From: Deltaproteobacteria bacterium CG11_big_fil_rev_8_21_14_0_20_47_16
Lineage (GTDB): Bacteria > UBA10199 > GCA-002796325 > 1-14-0-20-47-16
DNA: 64,000 bases
Assembly (NCBI GenBank): GCA_002796325.1
Contig: PCXA01000015.1
Coordinates: 1 to 64,000 of the forward strand
Direction: 5' to 3'
Position 1 is the stretch's first letter; each line of letters opens with the position of its first letter. Below the pieces are notes generated by a model. The model did no database searches. It saw only the letters and a list, made by a program, of their open reading frames with translations, and was not told the DNA's origin. Made by a program: the position numbers and the translations under genes. Below are positions 44,431 through 52,254 of the stretch, in pieces.

Positions 44431-45921
44431 ATGGCAATCGAACTCAAACAAAGTCTCAAACTCGGTCAACATCTCGTCATCACGCCACAACTTCAGCAAG
44501 CGATCAAACTCCTCCAATTGTCTCGGATGGAGTTATCCACCATGATTCAAAAGGAACTCGTTGAAAACCCCATTCTAGAAGAATTGGGTGAAGGTCCCTC
44601 TGATGAAGACATTGCTGCAGAAACCGCAGAAAAATCACAAGGTGAAATCACAGAACAGGCTAAAGAAGAAGATAAGGGGCACTCCCATGAAATGGAACCC
44701 GTGGGTAATGCTGATGGTGAGTTAAAAGAACCGGCTGACTTTGATTGGGAAAATTATCTAGGCAATTATACATCTCCGCTCCCATCTGCTCCTGCCGCAA
44801 ACTTTGATGATCTGCCCAGTTTCGAATCTACTCTCACCAAATCAGAATCCTTACAAGAACATCTATTATGGCAGCTCCATCTATCCAATTATAATTCGGA
44901 CGAAGTTGTGATTGGCTCTGAAATTATCGGCAACATCAACGACGATGGTTATTTTGCAGCAACCATTGAAGAAGTCGCAGCTCAGCTCAAAATCGCACCT
45001 GAGCGTGTTGAATCAGTATTGAAGCGCATCCAAGGAATGGATCCTGTTGGTGTTGGTGCCCGAGACCTTCAAGAGTGCATGATGCTACAAACTAGACATT
45101 TGGGAGCAGATGGTGAACTAATTCAGGAAATTATTGCCAATCACTTACACGACCTAGAACGTCATAACTATGTACATATTGCCAAAAAATTAAAGCAGCC
45201 CGCTGATCACATCCGTGAACTGGCCCAGATCATTCATAGTCTTGAACCCAAACCGGGACGCCCTTTTACTGAGGAAAATACTCACTACATCACCCCTGAT
45301 GTTTATGTATATAAGGTCGCGGATGGCTATGAGGTTGTTTTGAACGAAGATGGACTCCCCAAATTACAGGTCAGTAATTTTTATAAGCGCACCCTCATGC
45401 AAAAAAATCATAATGGGTCAGATGGACAAACCAAAGATTATATTCAAGACAAACTGCGTTCGGCATTGTGGTTAATCAAGAGCATCCACCAACGCCAGCA
45501 GACTTTATACAAAGTCACCAAAAGTATCTTCAAATTCCAACACGATTTTCTTGAAAAAGGTGTTGGCGCCCTTAAACCGATGATTTTAAGGGATGTTGCT
45601 GAAGATATTGAAATGCATGAATCTACCGTAAGCCGGGTAACCACAAACAAGTACGTCCATACCCCACGCGGAATTTTTGAGTTGAAATATTTCTTCAATA
45701 GTAGCATCCAGCAAGTAGAAGGTCGGGACATCGCAGCAGAAGCTGTGAAATCCAAGATCAAGCAGCTGATTGACACAGAGGACCCCAAGAAGCCTCTCAG
45801 TGATCAAGATTTGGTGGCGACACTCAAGACTCAGAATATCGCCATTGCCCGTAGAACGGTGGCCAAGTACCGCGAGATGCTGAATATTCCATCTTCGTCA
45901 CATCGCCGCCGCATGGAATAG
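44431..45921 (+). CDS. rpoN: RNA polymerase sigma-54 factor
   Basis: 496 aa. Region I glutamine-rich helix L-V-I-T-P-Q-L-Q-Q-A-I-K-L-L near the N terminus, acidic region II (about 50-130), core-binding region, and the C-terminal RpoN box A-R-R-T-V-A-K-Y-R near 480, which reads the -24 element. Heads rpoN-hpf-ptsN-hprK-IIA-HPr-EI. A strong target promoter is at 52199 in the same window. Confidence 0.97.
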   Translation: MAIELKQSLKLGQHLVITPQLQQAIKLLQLSRMELSTMIQKELVENPILEELGEGPSDEDIAAETAEKSQGEITEQAKEEDKGHSHEMEPVGNADGELKEPADFDWENYLGNYTSPLPSAPAANFDDLPSFESTLTKSESLQEHLLWQLHLSNYNSDEVVIGSEIIGNINDDGYFAATIEEVAAQLKIAPERVESVLKRIQGMDPVGVGARDLQECMMLQTRHLGADGELIQEIIANHLHDLERHNYVHIAKKLKQPADHIRELAQIIHSLEPKPGRPFTEENTHYITPDVYVYKVADGYEVVLNEDGLPKLQVSNFYKRTLMQKNHNGSDGQTKDYIQDKLRSALWLIKSIHQRQQTLYKVTKSIFKFQHDFLEKGVGALKPMILRDVAEDIEMHESTVSRVTTNKYVHTPRGIFELKYFFNSSIQQVEGRDIAAEAVKSKIKQLIDTEDPKKPLSDQDLVATLKTQNIAIARRTVAKYREMLNIPSSSHRRRME

Positions 45922-45938
45922 CAACCCAAGGAGGCTTT

Positions 45939-46235
45939 ATGGAACCCACTTTTACCTTTCGGAACCTGGATGCATCTGAAAGTCTTAAAGAGCATACCCG
46001 TCAAAAGATTTTAAAACTCGATAAGTACCTTTTAAAACCCATCGCAGCCCATGTCATTCTGAGCATCGACCGCCATGAACACAAAGCCGAAATTACTTTA
46101 GTTGATATGGGGCATGAATATGTCAGCATTGAACGATCAACTGATATGATGGCATCTATTGACAGCGCGGTTCATAAAATTGAAAGTCAGCTCCGCAAGG
46201 CCAAAGACAAGATCAAGAACCACCATAAGCCTTAG
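45939..46235 (+). CDS. hpf: Ribosome hibernation promoting factor, short form
   Basis: 98 aa, single S30AE/HPF domain (F-R-N-L-D-A-S-E-S-L-K-E-H ... K-I-L-K-L-D-K-Y). Lacks the C-terminal dimerisation domain of long HPF, so it would act in the YfiA/HPF manner of gamma- and delta-proteobacteria. AAGGAGG upstream; 17 nt after rpoN. Confidence 0.94.
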   Translation: MEPTFTFRNLDASESLKEHTRQKILKLDKYLLKPIAAHVILSIDRHEHKAEITLVDMGHEYVSIERSTDMMASIDSAVHKIESQLRKAKDKIKNHHKP

Positions 46236-46290
46236 CGGACAATCCCCTACTTCTATTGCAATCGTATCGCAAATGAGCTAGATCGGCCAC

Positions 46291-46797
46291 ATGCAGCTTG
46301 AGTCGTCTACCAGGATATCGGCACAACCTATGCGTCCTTCCGAGTATTTGTCGCTCGACAGAATTTGTCCGTGCATTCACTCATCGAGTAAAGAAGAATT
46401 ATTGCTTCAAATATCGCAGCACCTTGCTTTGGCTGCACCTCAACACACCGCTCAAGATATTTACGCCACGTTAATGGCACGTGAGGCTTTGGGAAGTACA
46501 GGCATTGAAGATGGCATTGCAATTCCGCATGGCCGCCTCACAGCACTTCAAACCCCATTATTGGCATTTACTAGCACAACCGCCCCTATTGATTTTGGCG
46601 CTATTGACGAACTGCCCTCTGATCTTTTTTTTGTATTATTGGCCCCACTCTCCAAAAGCAGCACACATTTGGCAATTTTGGCATCTCTGTCACAGCTGTT
46701 TCACCAACCTGAATTTTCACAACAACTTCGATATTGTAAAACTGCGGAGGCGGTAATGCACTGCATACAGCGATGGGAGGATACGCTACTGTGTTAA
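46291..46797 (+). CDS. ptsN: PTS EIIA-Ntr-type regulatory protein
   Basis: 168 aa, PTS fructose/mannitol EIIA fold. The phosphorylation site is the His in G-I-A-I-P-H-G-R; R-E-A-L-G-S-T-G precedes it. No sugar permease is nearby, so the role is regulatory. The start is uncertain: ATG at 46291 or 46330, neither with a ribosome binding site, and the first 15 residues look non-conserved. Confidence 0.92.
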   Translation: MQLESSTRISAQPMRPSEYLSLDRICPCIHSSSKEELLLQISQHLALAAPQHTAQDIYATLMAREALGSTGIEDGIAIPHGRLTALQTPLLAFTSTTAPIDFGAIDELPSDLFFVLLAPLSKSSTHLAILASLSQLFHQPEFSQQLRYCKTAEAVMHCIQRWEDTLLC

Positions 46798-47759
46798 CCA
46801 TCCCAATTATTCAGCTCATGAAGGACAAGGACCACCAACTACAACTGGAACTGCTCGTTGGCGAAAAAGGCCTTGGCCGAAAAATTACAGTACCTCGCAT
46901 TCAGAAACCTGGGCTTGCACTCACAGGCGACGTCTCTCATCTGCACCCAGGTCGTGTACAAATTTTGGGTAAATCCGAGATACGATACCTCAATTCATTG
47001 TCACCTGCAGATCAAAAGCGTGTCATTTCAGCGCTATGTAAAATTGAAATTGCGTGTATTGTTATTACCAACAAGAACGAGGCACCCCCTCTCTTGCTTG
47101 AAACCTGTAAAAAGAAAAACATTCCTCTATTACGTTCAACACTTCTGACCGCTACACTAATAAATCGAATTACACGCTTTTTGGAAGATCAGCTGACCGC
47201 ATCCACAACCATTCATGGCGTCTTAATGGATGTGTATGGAATTGGCGTTATGATTATCGGTAAAAGTGGTATTGGAAAAAGCGAATGTGCCTTGGACCTT
47301 ATTCTGAAGGGCCACCGACTGGTTGCGGATGATATTGTAAATGTTAAAAAGAAACCGCCAGCGACTCTTTATGGAATGGGATCAGAGATTATTAAGTATC
47401 ATATGGAAATCCGTGGCTTGGGAATTATTAATATCAAAGACCTGTTTGGAGTCGCCGCAATCCGTGATCGCAAATTGATTGAATTGGTTGTTGAGCTTCA
47501 TGAATGGGATGCAAAGGCCGAATACGATCGGCTTGGTATTGAGGAGAAGAACTATACCCTACTCGATGTCCACGTCCCCTACATTTTAATTCCTGTCCGA
47601 CCCGGCCGTAACATTACAACTATCATAGAAGTTGCAGCACGCAATCAACTACTCAAGAGCGCAGGTCATCATTCTGCGCGTGAATTTCAAGAATATTTAA
47701 CCAATGAAATTAGTGCCCGTACACCTGGCCAAAAAAACGCGTGGGAAATGCTTGAATAA
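46791..47759 (+). CDS. hprK: HPr kinase/phosphorylase
   Basis: 322 aa from the GTG at 46791, which has GGGAGG 10 nt upstream; an ATG at 46773 would add six residues. The N-terminal substrate domain is followed by the P-loop G-K-S-G-I-G-K-S-E near 160, and the HprK signature E-I-R-G-L-G-I-I-N-I near 210. Phosphorylates or dephosphorylates Ser46 of HPr in response to metabolites. Overlaps ptsN by 7 nt. Confidence 0.95.
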   Translation: MLTIPIIQLMKDKDHQLQLELLVGEKGLGRKITVPRIQKPGLALTGDVSHLHPGRVQILGKSEIRYLNSLSPADQKRVISALCKIEIACIVITNKNEAPPLLLETCKKKNIPLLRSTLLTATLINRITRFLEDQLTASTTIHGVLMDVYGIGVMIIGKSGIGKSECALDLILKGHRLVADDIVNVKKKPPATLYGMGSEIIKYHMEIRGLGIINIKDLFGVAAIRDRKLIELVVELHEWDAKAEYDRLGIEEKNYTLLDVHVPYILIPVRPGRNITTIIEVAARNQLLKSAGHHSAREFQEYLTNEISARTPGQKNAWEMLE

Positions 47760-47774
47760 AAGGAGTTTAAGTCA

Positions 47775-48185
47775 ATGATCGGAATTGTTGTTATTGCACA
47801 TGACAGTCTTGCAGATGCATTACTTACCACTGCGAAGAAAATCATCCCAGATTTCGAAAATGTAGTAGCCCTAGGCATTGATTCAAATGCGCCGGTAGAA
47901 AAAAATCGCCAGGCAATTGCCGGAGCCATTGCACAAGTTGATAAGGGCGATGGCGTTCTCCTGTTGACAGACTTGTTTGGTGGTACGCCTACAAACATAT
48001 GTCTCTCATTTTTGTCGCCCAATAAATATGAGGTTATAAGTGGCGTTAATTTACCCATGTTACTCAAACTTGCAAGTGGCATGCAAAGTAAGCCATTTGA
48101 TGAAGTGATCCCATTTATTCAACAATATGGTGAGCGCAACATTGTCATCGCCAGCCGTGTTCTTCATGGAAAAATTGAGAGGTAA
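47775..48185 (+). CDS. PTS EIIA component, mannose family
   Basis: 136 aa, EIIA-Man fold; the phospho-His is in V-V-I-A-H-D-S-L and the D-L-F-G-G-T-P-T-N loop is typical. Stand-alone, without IIB, IIC or IID, so probably a regulatory phosphoryl acceptor. AAGGAG upstream. RapZ, which in related genomes often sits between HprK and this gene, is missing. Confidence 0.93.
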   Translation: MIGIVVIAHDSLADALLTTAKKIIPDFENVVALGIDSNAPVEKNRQAIAGAIAQVDKGDGVLLLTDLFGGTPTNICLSFLSPNKYEVISGVNLPMLLKLASGMQSKPFDEVIPFIQQYGERNIVIASRVLHGKIER

Positions 48186-48188
48186 TTT

Positions 48189-48485
48189 ATGAAAGAAAAT
48201 GCCGCAACAGCATCTACCCACTGTAAAGAATCATTTACCATTCAAAATGAGTTGGGCCTCCACGCTAGAGCAGCCGCACATTTTGTCAAAATTGCAAATC
48301 GGTTTAGATCCTCTATTACGGTTCACAAAGATGCAGTTGCTGTGAATGGCAAAAGTATCATGGGTGTTCTTATGTTAGCTGCTGCAAAAGGGACCGTCAT
48401 TGCAATAGAGGCCGAAGGAGCTGATGCAGAAAGTGCGATAAAAGCCCTTGGTCAATTAATCGAGGACAAGTTTGGTGAGCACTAA
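48189..48485 (+). CDS. ptsH: Phosphocarrier protein HPr
   Basis: 98 aa. His-15 in G-L-H-A-R-A-A-A for EI-dependent phosphorylation and the regulatory Ser in G-K-S-I-M-G-V for HprK. About ten extra N-terminal residues. Confidence 0.96.
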   Translation: MKENAATASTHCKESFTIQNELGLHARAAAHFVKIANRFRSSITVHKDAVAVNGKSIMGVLMLAAAKGTVIAIEAEGADAESAIKALGQLIEDKFGEH

Positions 48486-50202
48486 AGTACTTAAACTCGA
48501 AGAAAAGTCAGTAGCAAGCCCCGGTATTGCTATCGGACAGGCCTATATTGTGCCGTCGCGAGGGACCCATTTTCCAAAGTATTGGATTACAGACAAAGAA
48601 ATTTCATCTGAAGTTTCACGTTTCAAGCAAGCCGTATTAAAATCTGCTCGGCAACTTGCCATTATTAAAGACAAATTATGCCGCTTCCAAGGAAAAGAAC
48701 AGATTCAAATTCTTGAATCACACGTTCTCTTACTTAAAGATCCTATGTTGAATGACAGCAGCATTCAAATCATTACAGATAGTTGTATCAATGCCGAATG
48801 GGCACTTGATAAAGTCTTGGCACAACTAAAGCTAGCGTTTGCAAGTATGCGTGATGAGTATTTAAGAGAGCGCAAAAATGATATTGATTATGTTGGTAGA
48901 CGCATCATGAGCAATCTTATGGGGCAGCAAGAACACGGTTTTAAAGAGCTGCCCTACCCCAATACAATCGTTATTGCGTACGACATGTCTCCCGCAGACT
49001 TTGCCTCATTGCCACGTCATCAACTAGCAGGAGTTATCACTTCTGTTGGTGGTGAGACATCTCACATGGCTATCATGGCACGTGCACTGGAAATACCGAC
49101 TATCGTTGGATTTGGTGATATCACAAGTCATGTGAATGAGGGCACGCAACTTATTATTGATGGTAATTCACAGCAAATTCATATTCAGCCAGATAAATCC
49201 CTTCTGACATTATTTAAACGCAAGCAAAGACAACAACGCGCAGCAACAAGAAAGCTATTACGTGAAAGTCGTACACCCGCTGTGACTCTGGATGGCTACC
49301 ATATGCATCTTATGGCCAACATCGACCTAATCGATGAAATCCCAATGGCACTGGAATATGGTGCAGAGGGTATTGGCATGTATCGTACAGAATACCTCTT
49401 TTTAAATCAGTTGGATTATCCTAGTGAAGAGGAACAATATAAGCACTACAAAACCATCCTAAAAATGATGAAAGGACGTCCTGTCACGATTCGCACACTG
49501 GATATTGGTGGTGACAAATTATTTGGTAATATTGAAGAACATCTCAATCCTGCGCTTGGGCTCCGAGCAATTCGACTGTGTTTAAAGGAAGTTGAAATTT
49601 TCAAGACACAATTACGCGCTCTGTACCGCGCAAGTCCACATGGACAACTTCGAATCATGTTCCCAATGATCACAACATGTGACGAGCTTCGTCAAATTCG
49701 ATCCATCATTCGAGAAGTTCATGCAGAATTAACACGTCAAAAGCACAAATTCCGCCACAACATTCCGCTTGGCATCATGGTAGAAGTACCCTCAACTGCC
49801 ATCATTGCAGATCAACTTGCACGTGATGTCCAATTTTTCAGCATTGGAACTAATGATCTCATCCAGTATACTCTAGCAATTGATCGTACCAACGAACAAG
49901 TATCCTACCTCTATCAGCCCTTTCACCCAGCAATTATGAGACTCCTACATATGACAGCCACCGCTGGGCGTCAGGCTCAAATTGAAGTGGCCATGTGCGG
50001 AGAAATTGCTGGGGATCCCAAATATATCGTCCCACTTTTGGGATTAGGCCTGAACTCACTCAGTATGAACCCAATATCCATCCCAAGGGTCAAAAAATTA
50101 ATCCGTAGCCAGAATCAACGTGATGCCATCAGGCAACTGGAATCGGCCCTGCTGGCAGGAACTGCGGACGAGGTCAGTGACCACTTTCCATCTGGTGACT
50201 AG
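48475..50202 (+). CDS. ptsI: Phosphoenolpyruvate-protein phosphotransferase (EI)
   Basis: 575 aa from the GTG at 48475 (GAGGA 8 nt upstream); it overlaps ptsH by 11 nt. The phospho-His is in G-G-E-T-S-H-M-A-I-M-A-R; the PEP-binding barrel shows E-G-I-G-M-Y-R-T-E and the Cys in A-M-C-G-E. Starts the PTS cascade from PEP. Confidence 0.96.
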   Translation: MSTKVLKLEEKSVASPGIAIGQAYIVPSRGTHFPKYWITDKEISSEVSRFKQAVLKSARQLAIIKDKLCRFQGKEQIQILESHVLLLKDPMLNDSSIQIITDSCINAEWALDKVLAQLKLAFASMRDEYLRERKNDIDYVGRRIMSNLMGQQEHGFKELPYPNTIVIAYDMSPADFASLPRHQLAGVITSVGGETSHMAIMARALEIPTIVGFGDITSHVNEGTQLIIDGNSQQIHIQPDKSLLTLFKRKQRQQRAATRKLLRESRTPAVTLDGYHMHLMANIDLIDEIPMALEYGAEGIGMYRTEYLFLNQLDYPSEEEQYKHYKTILKMMKGRPVTIRTLDIGGDKLFGNIEEHLNPALGLRAIRLCLKEVEIFKTQLRALYRASPHGQLRIMFPMITTCDELRQIRSIIREVHAELTRQKHKFRHNIPLGIMVEVPSTAIIADQLARDVQFFSIGTNDLIQYTLAIDRTNEQVSYLYQPFHPAIMRLLHMTATAGRQAQIEVAMCGEIAGDPKYIVPLLGLGLNSLSMNPISIPRVKKLIRSQNQRDAIRQLESALLAGTADEVSDHFPSGD

Positions 50203-50302
50203 TCGGCCCAAGAAAGCCTTGACACTCAATCCCATATGTCGCTAGTGAAATGGAGTTTTACCAAAAATGAAGCCAACTAAACGTCGAAGAAGGAGAAAGC
50301 CA

Positions 50303-51475
50303 ATGACAGCCATACAAAGCCATCTCTTCACATCTGAATCCATTACAGAAGGTCATCCCGATAAAGTTGCTGACCAGATCTCTGACTCTATTTTAGATGC
50401 AATATTAGAGCAAGATCCCAAATCTCGTGTTGCCTGTGAGACCCTTGTTACCACAGGAGTAGCTGTCATTGCTGGTGAGATCACTACCAATGCACGTGTT
50501 AACTACGCAGATATTACCCGCAACACAATCAAAGACATTGGCTATAATAGCAAAGAGATGGGCTTTGACTGGGAAACTTGCGCGGTCATGGTCACACTCG
50601 ATCGCCAGTCCCCTGACATTGCACAAGGCGTTAATGAAGAAGAAGGACTCCACAAAGAAATGGGTGCAGGTGATCAGGGGCTTATGTTTGGCTATGCATG
50701 CACAGAAACTGAAAATCTGATGCCCATGCCAATTGACTTGGCACATAAACTAACAAAGCGCCTCACAGAACAGCGCAAATCTGGTAAAATTTCTTGGTTA
50801 CGTCCAGATGGAAAAGCACAGGTCTCTGTTCAGTATGATGGTCAAAAACCGGTTCATATTGACACCGTTGTAGTCTCGACGCAGCACGCCGAGAACATCA
50901 CACATGAAGCTATTGTAGACGCTGTTAAGAATGATATTATCCTGCCTGTACTGCCAAAAGAATTAGTCAGTGCAAAAACACAATTCTTGATTAACCCAAC
51001 AGGTCGCTTTGTCCGCGGTGGGCCGTATGCTGATTGCGGGCTCACTGGACGGAAGATCATCGTGGATACTTACGGTGGTATGGGGCGTCACGGTGGCGGA
51101 GCCTTTTCGGGTAAAGACCCTACCAAAGTGGACCGCAGCGCTTGTTATATGGCCCGTTATATTGCTAAAAATTTGGTTGCCACAGGCGCGCTTGATCGTT
51201 GTGAAGTTCAAGTGGCGTATGCCATTGGTTATCCGGACCCTGTTTCACTTGCAGTCAATGACTTTGGAACCGGGAAAATTGCCAACGACAAATTGGTAAC
51301 AGCGGTCCGCGAAATCTTCCCACTTAAACCATCCGGAATTATCCAGAGTTTGCAGCTCCAGCGTCCTATTTTCCGAAAAACTGCCAATTACGGTCACTTT
51401 GGGCGTAATGAACCAGAATTCACCTGGGAAAAATTAGACAAAGTTGCTGCACTCAAGAGCTTCTTGGGTATATAG
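50303..51475 (+). CDS. metK: S-adenosylmethionine synthetase
   Basis: 390 aa. [24 protein letters not shown] and [10 protein letters not shown] are all present. ATG at 50303 with AAGGAG 7-8 nt upstream. A TTGACA at 50219 with weak TAGTGA 18 bp later may be its promoter. No SAM riboswitch seen in the 100-nt leader. Confidence 0.97.
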   Translation: MTAIQSHLFTSESITEGHPDKVADQISDSILDAILEQDPKSRVACETLVTTGVAVIAGEITTNARVNYADITRNTIKDIGYNSKEMGFDWETCAVMVTLDRQSPDIAQGVNEEEGLHKEMGAGDQGLMFGYACTETENLMPMPIDLAHKLTKRLTEQRKSGKISWLRPDGKAQVSVQYDGQKPVHIDTVVVSTQHAENITHEAIVDAVKNDIILPVLPKELVSAKTQFLINPTGRFVRGGPYADCGLTGRKIIVDTYGGMGRHGGGAFSGKDPTKVDRSACYMARYIAKNLVATGALDRCEVQVAYAIGYPDPVSLAVNDFGTGKIANDKLVTAVREIFPLKPSGIIQSLQLQRPIFRKTANYGHFGRNEPEFTWEKLDKVAALKSFLGI

Positions 51476-51483
51476 TTCCGGAT

Positions 51484-52077
51484 ATGGACCCGATTCATGT
51501 ATTGTACCTAGAGGATAATACAGATCATGTCTCTCTTGTGTCCGATTGCCTTCAGGTTCAATTTCCCGGTACACGACTAGAGTCGGTACAGCACATCGAT
51601 GACATGATTGCATGTCTTCATAGCTCCCCTTATGATATTGCGCTGACAACTGCATTTCTGCAGACCGGATCTACTCTACCCCGTCTTAGTGAAATTTCGG
51701 ATGCTGCAGGAGAAGTGCCACTTATTGTGGTTGCGGGAAATGGCGAAGAAAAGAGTGCTGCTAATGCCATCAAACGTGGCGCCACAGATTACCTTGTCAA
51801 ATCAAGAGAATCATTGGAACTTCTGCCATATCTCATTTTGCGCTTACTCAAAAAACGCCGCCCCACTCTGCAGCAAACTAGACTAGTAGCACCTACAACA
51901 GATTCGGTAGGCCAATTGTTGCACGAAATTGATCTTGTATCGCGACGCGTTCATAATTTACATGAACCTTCTTTGAATGAGATTTCCATTGCAGCACTTC
52001 GTGAAGAAGTAAAGCAACTCAAACGCTATGCTGAAACGCTAAAAGATCAAAAAATCCAAAAATTTCGAAAAAAGTAA
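51484..52077 (+). CDS. Degenerate receiver-domain protein
   Basis: 197 aa. Residues 1-120 follow the CheY-like receiver pattern: acidic pair L-E-D-N near 10, and D-Y-L-V-K near 104. The phospho-acceptor Asp is replaced: Y-D-I-A-L-T-T stands where Y-D-x-x-x-x-D is expected, and the usual Thr/Ser is Ala (V-V-A-G-N-G). The rest is a helical, Lys-rich tail (L-K-R-Y-A-E-T-L-K-D-Q-K). So it probably works without Asp phosphorylation. It lies 8 nt after metK, and just upstream of the sigma-54 promoter. Confidence 0.8.
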   Translation: MDPIHVLYLEDNTDHVSLVSDCLQVQFPGTRLESVQHIDDMIACLHSSPYDIALTTAFLQTGSTLPRLSEISDAAGEVPLIVVAGNGEEKSAANAIKRGATDYLVKSRESLELLPYLILRLLKKRRPTLQQTRLVAPTTDSVGQLLHEIDLVSRRVHNLHEPSLNEISIAALREEVKQLKRYAETLKDQKIQKFRKK

Positions 52078-52123
52078 GTGGGAACTCAACCCCCCATTTA
52101 GGTGTCAGTTGCCCCACTCTTTT
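52077..52123 (+). terminator. Probable terminator after the receiver-like gene
   Basis: agtggg (52077-52082) pairs with cccact (52113-52118), with an inner caac/gttg pairing and a ctttttaaaa tail. It would separate the metK unit from the sigma-54-driven genes. Confidence 0.55.
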
Positions 52124-52198
52124 TAAAAGCCCCCACCAAACCAGATTATAAAACACTTATATTTCATATAGTTATGAACTATTAACTTCTGTAGGTTT

Positions 52199-52214
52199 TG
52201 GCAAGGGTTTTGCT
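52199..52214 (+). promoter_or_regulatory. Sigma-54 (-24/-12) promoter
   Basis: TGGCAAGGGTTTTGCT matches the consensus TGGCAC-r-N4-TTGCW at all invariant positions: GG and GC separated by exactly 10 nt; the only clear mismatch is A for C at position 6. Transcription would start near 52225, 30 nt before the ATG at 52255. A TATAAT at 52216-52221 lacks a matching -35. Bases 52124-52198 upstream are AT-rich and may bind an enhancer protein; I saw no obvious inverted repeat. Confidence 0.75.
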
Positions 52215-52254
52215 GTATAATAGACGAGCGCTCACTAAGGGCGCAGGGGTGAAA

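Noticed and set aside
52216-52221. TATAAT as a sigma-70 -10 for the RTX operon
   Set aside because: No acceptable -35 at 16-18 bp; the overlapping sigma-54 elements explain the region better.
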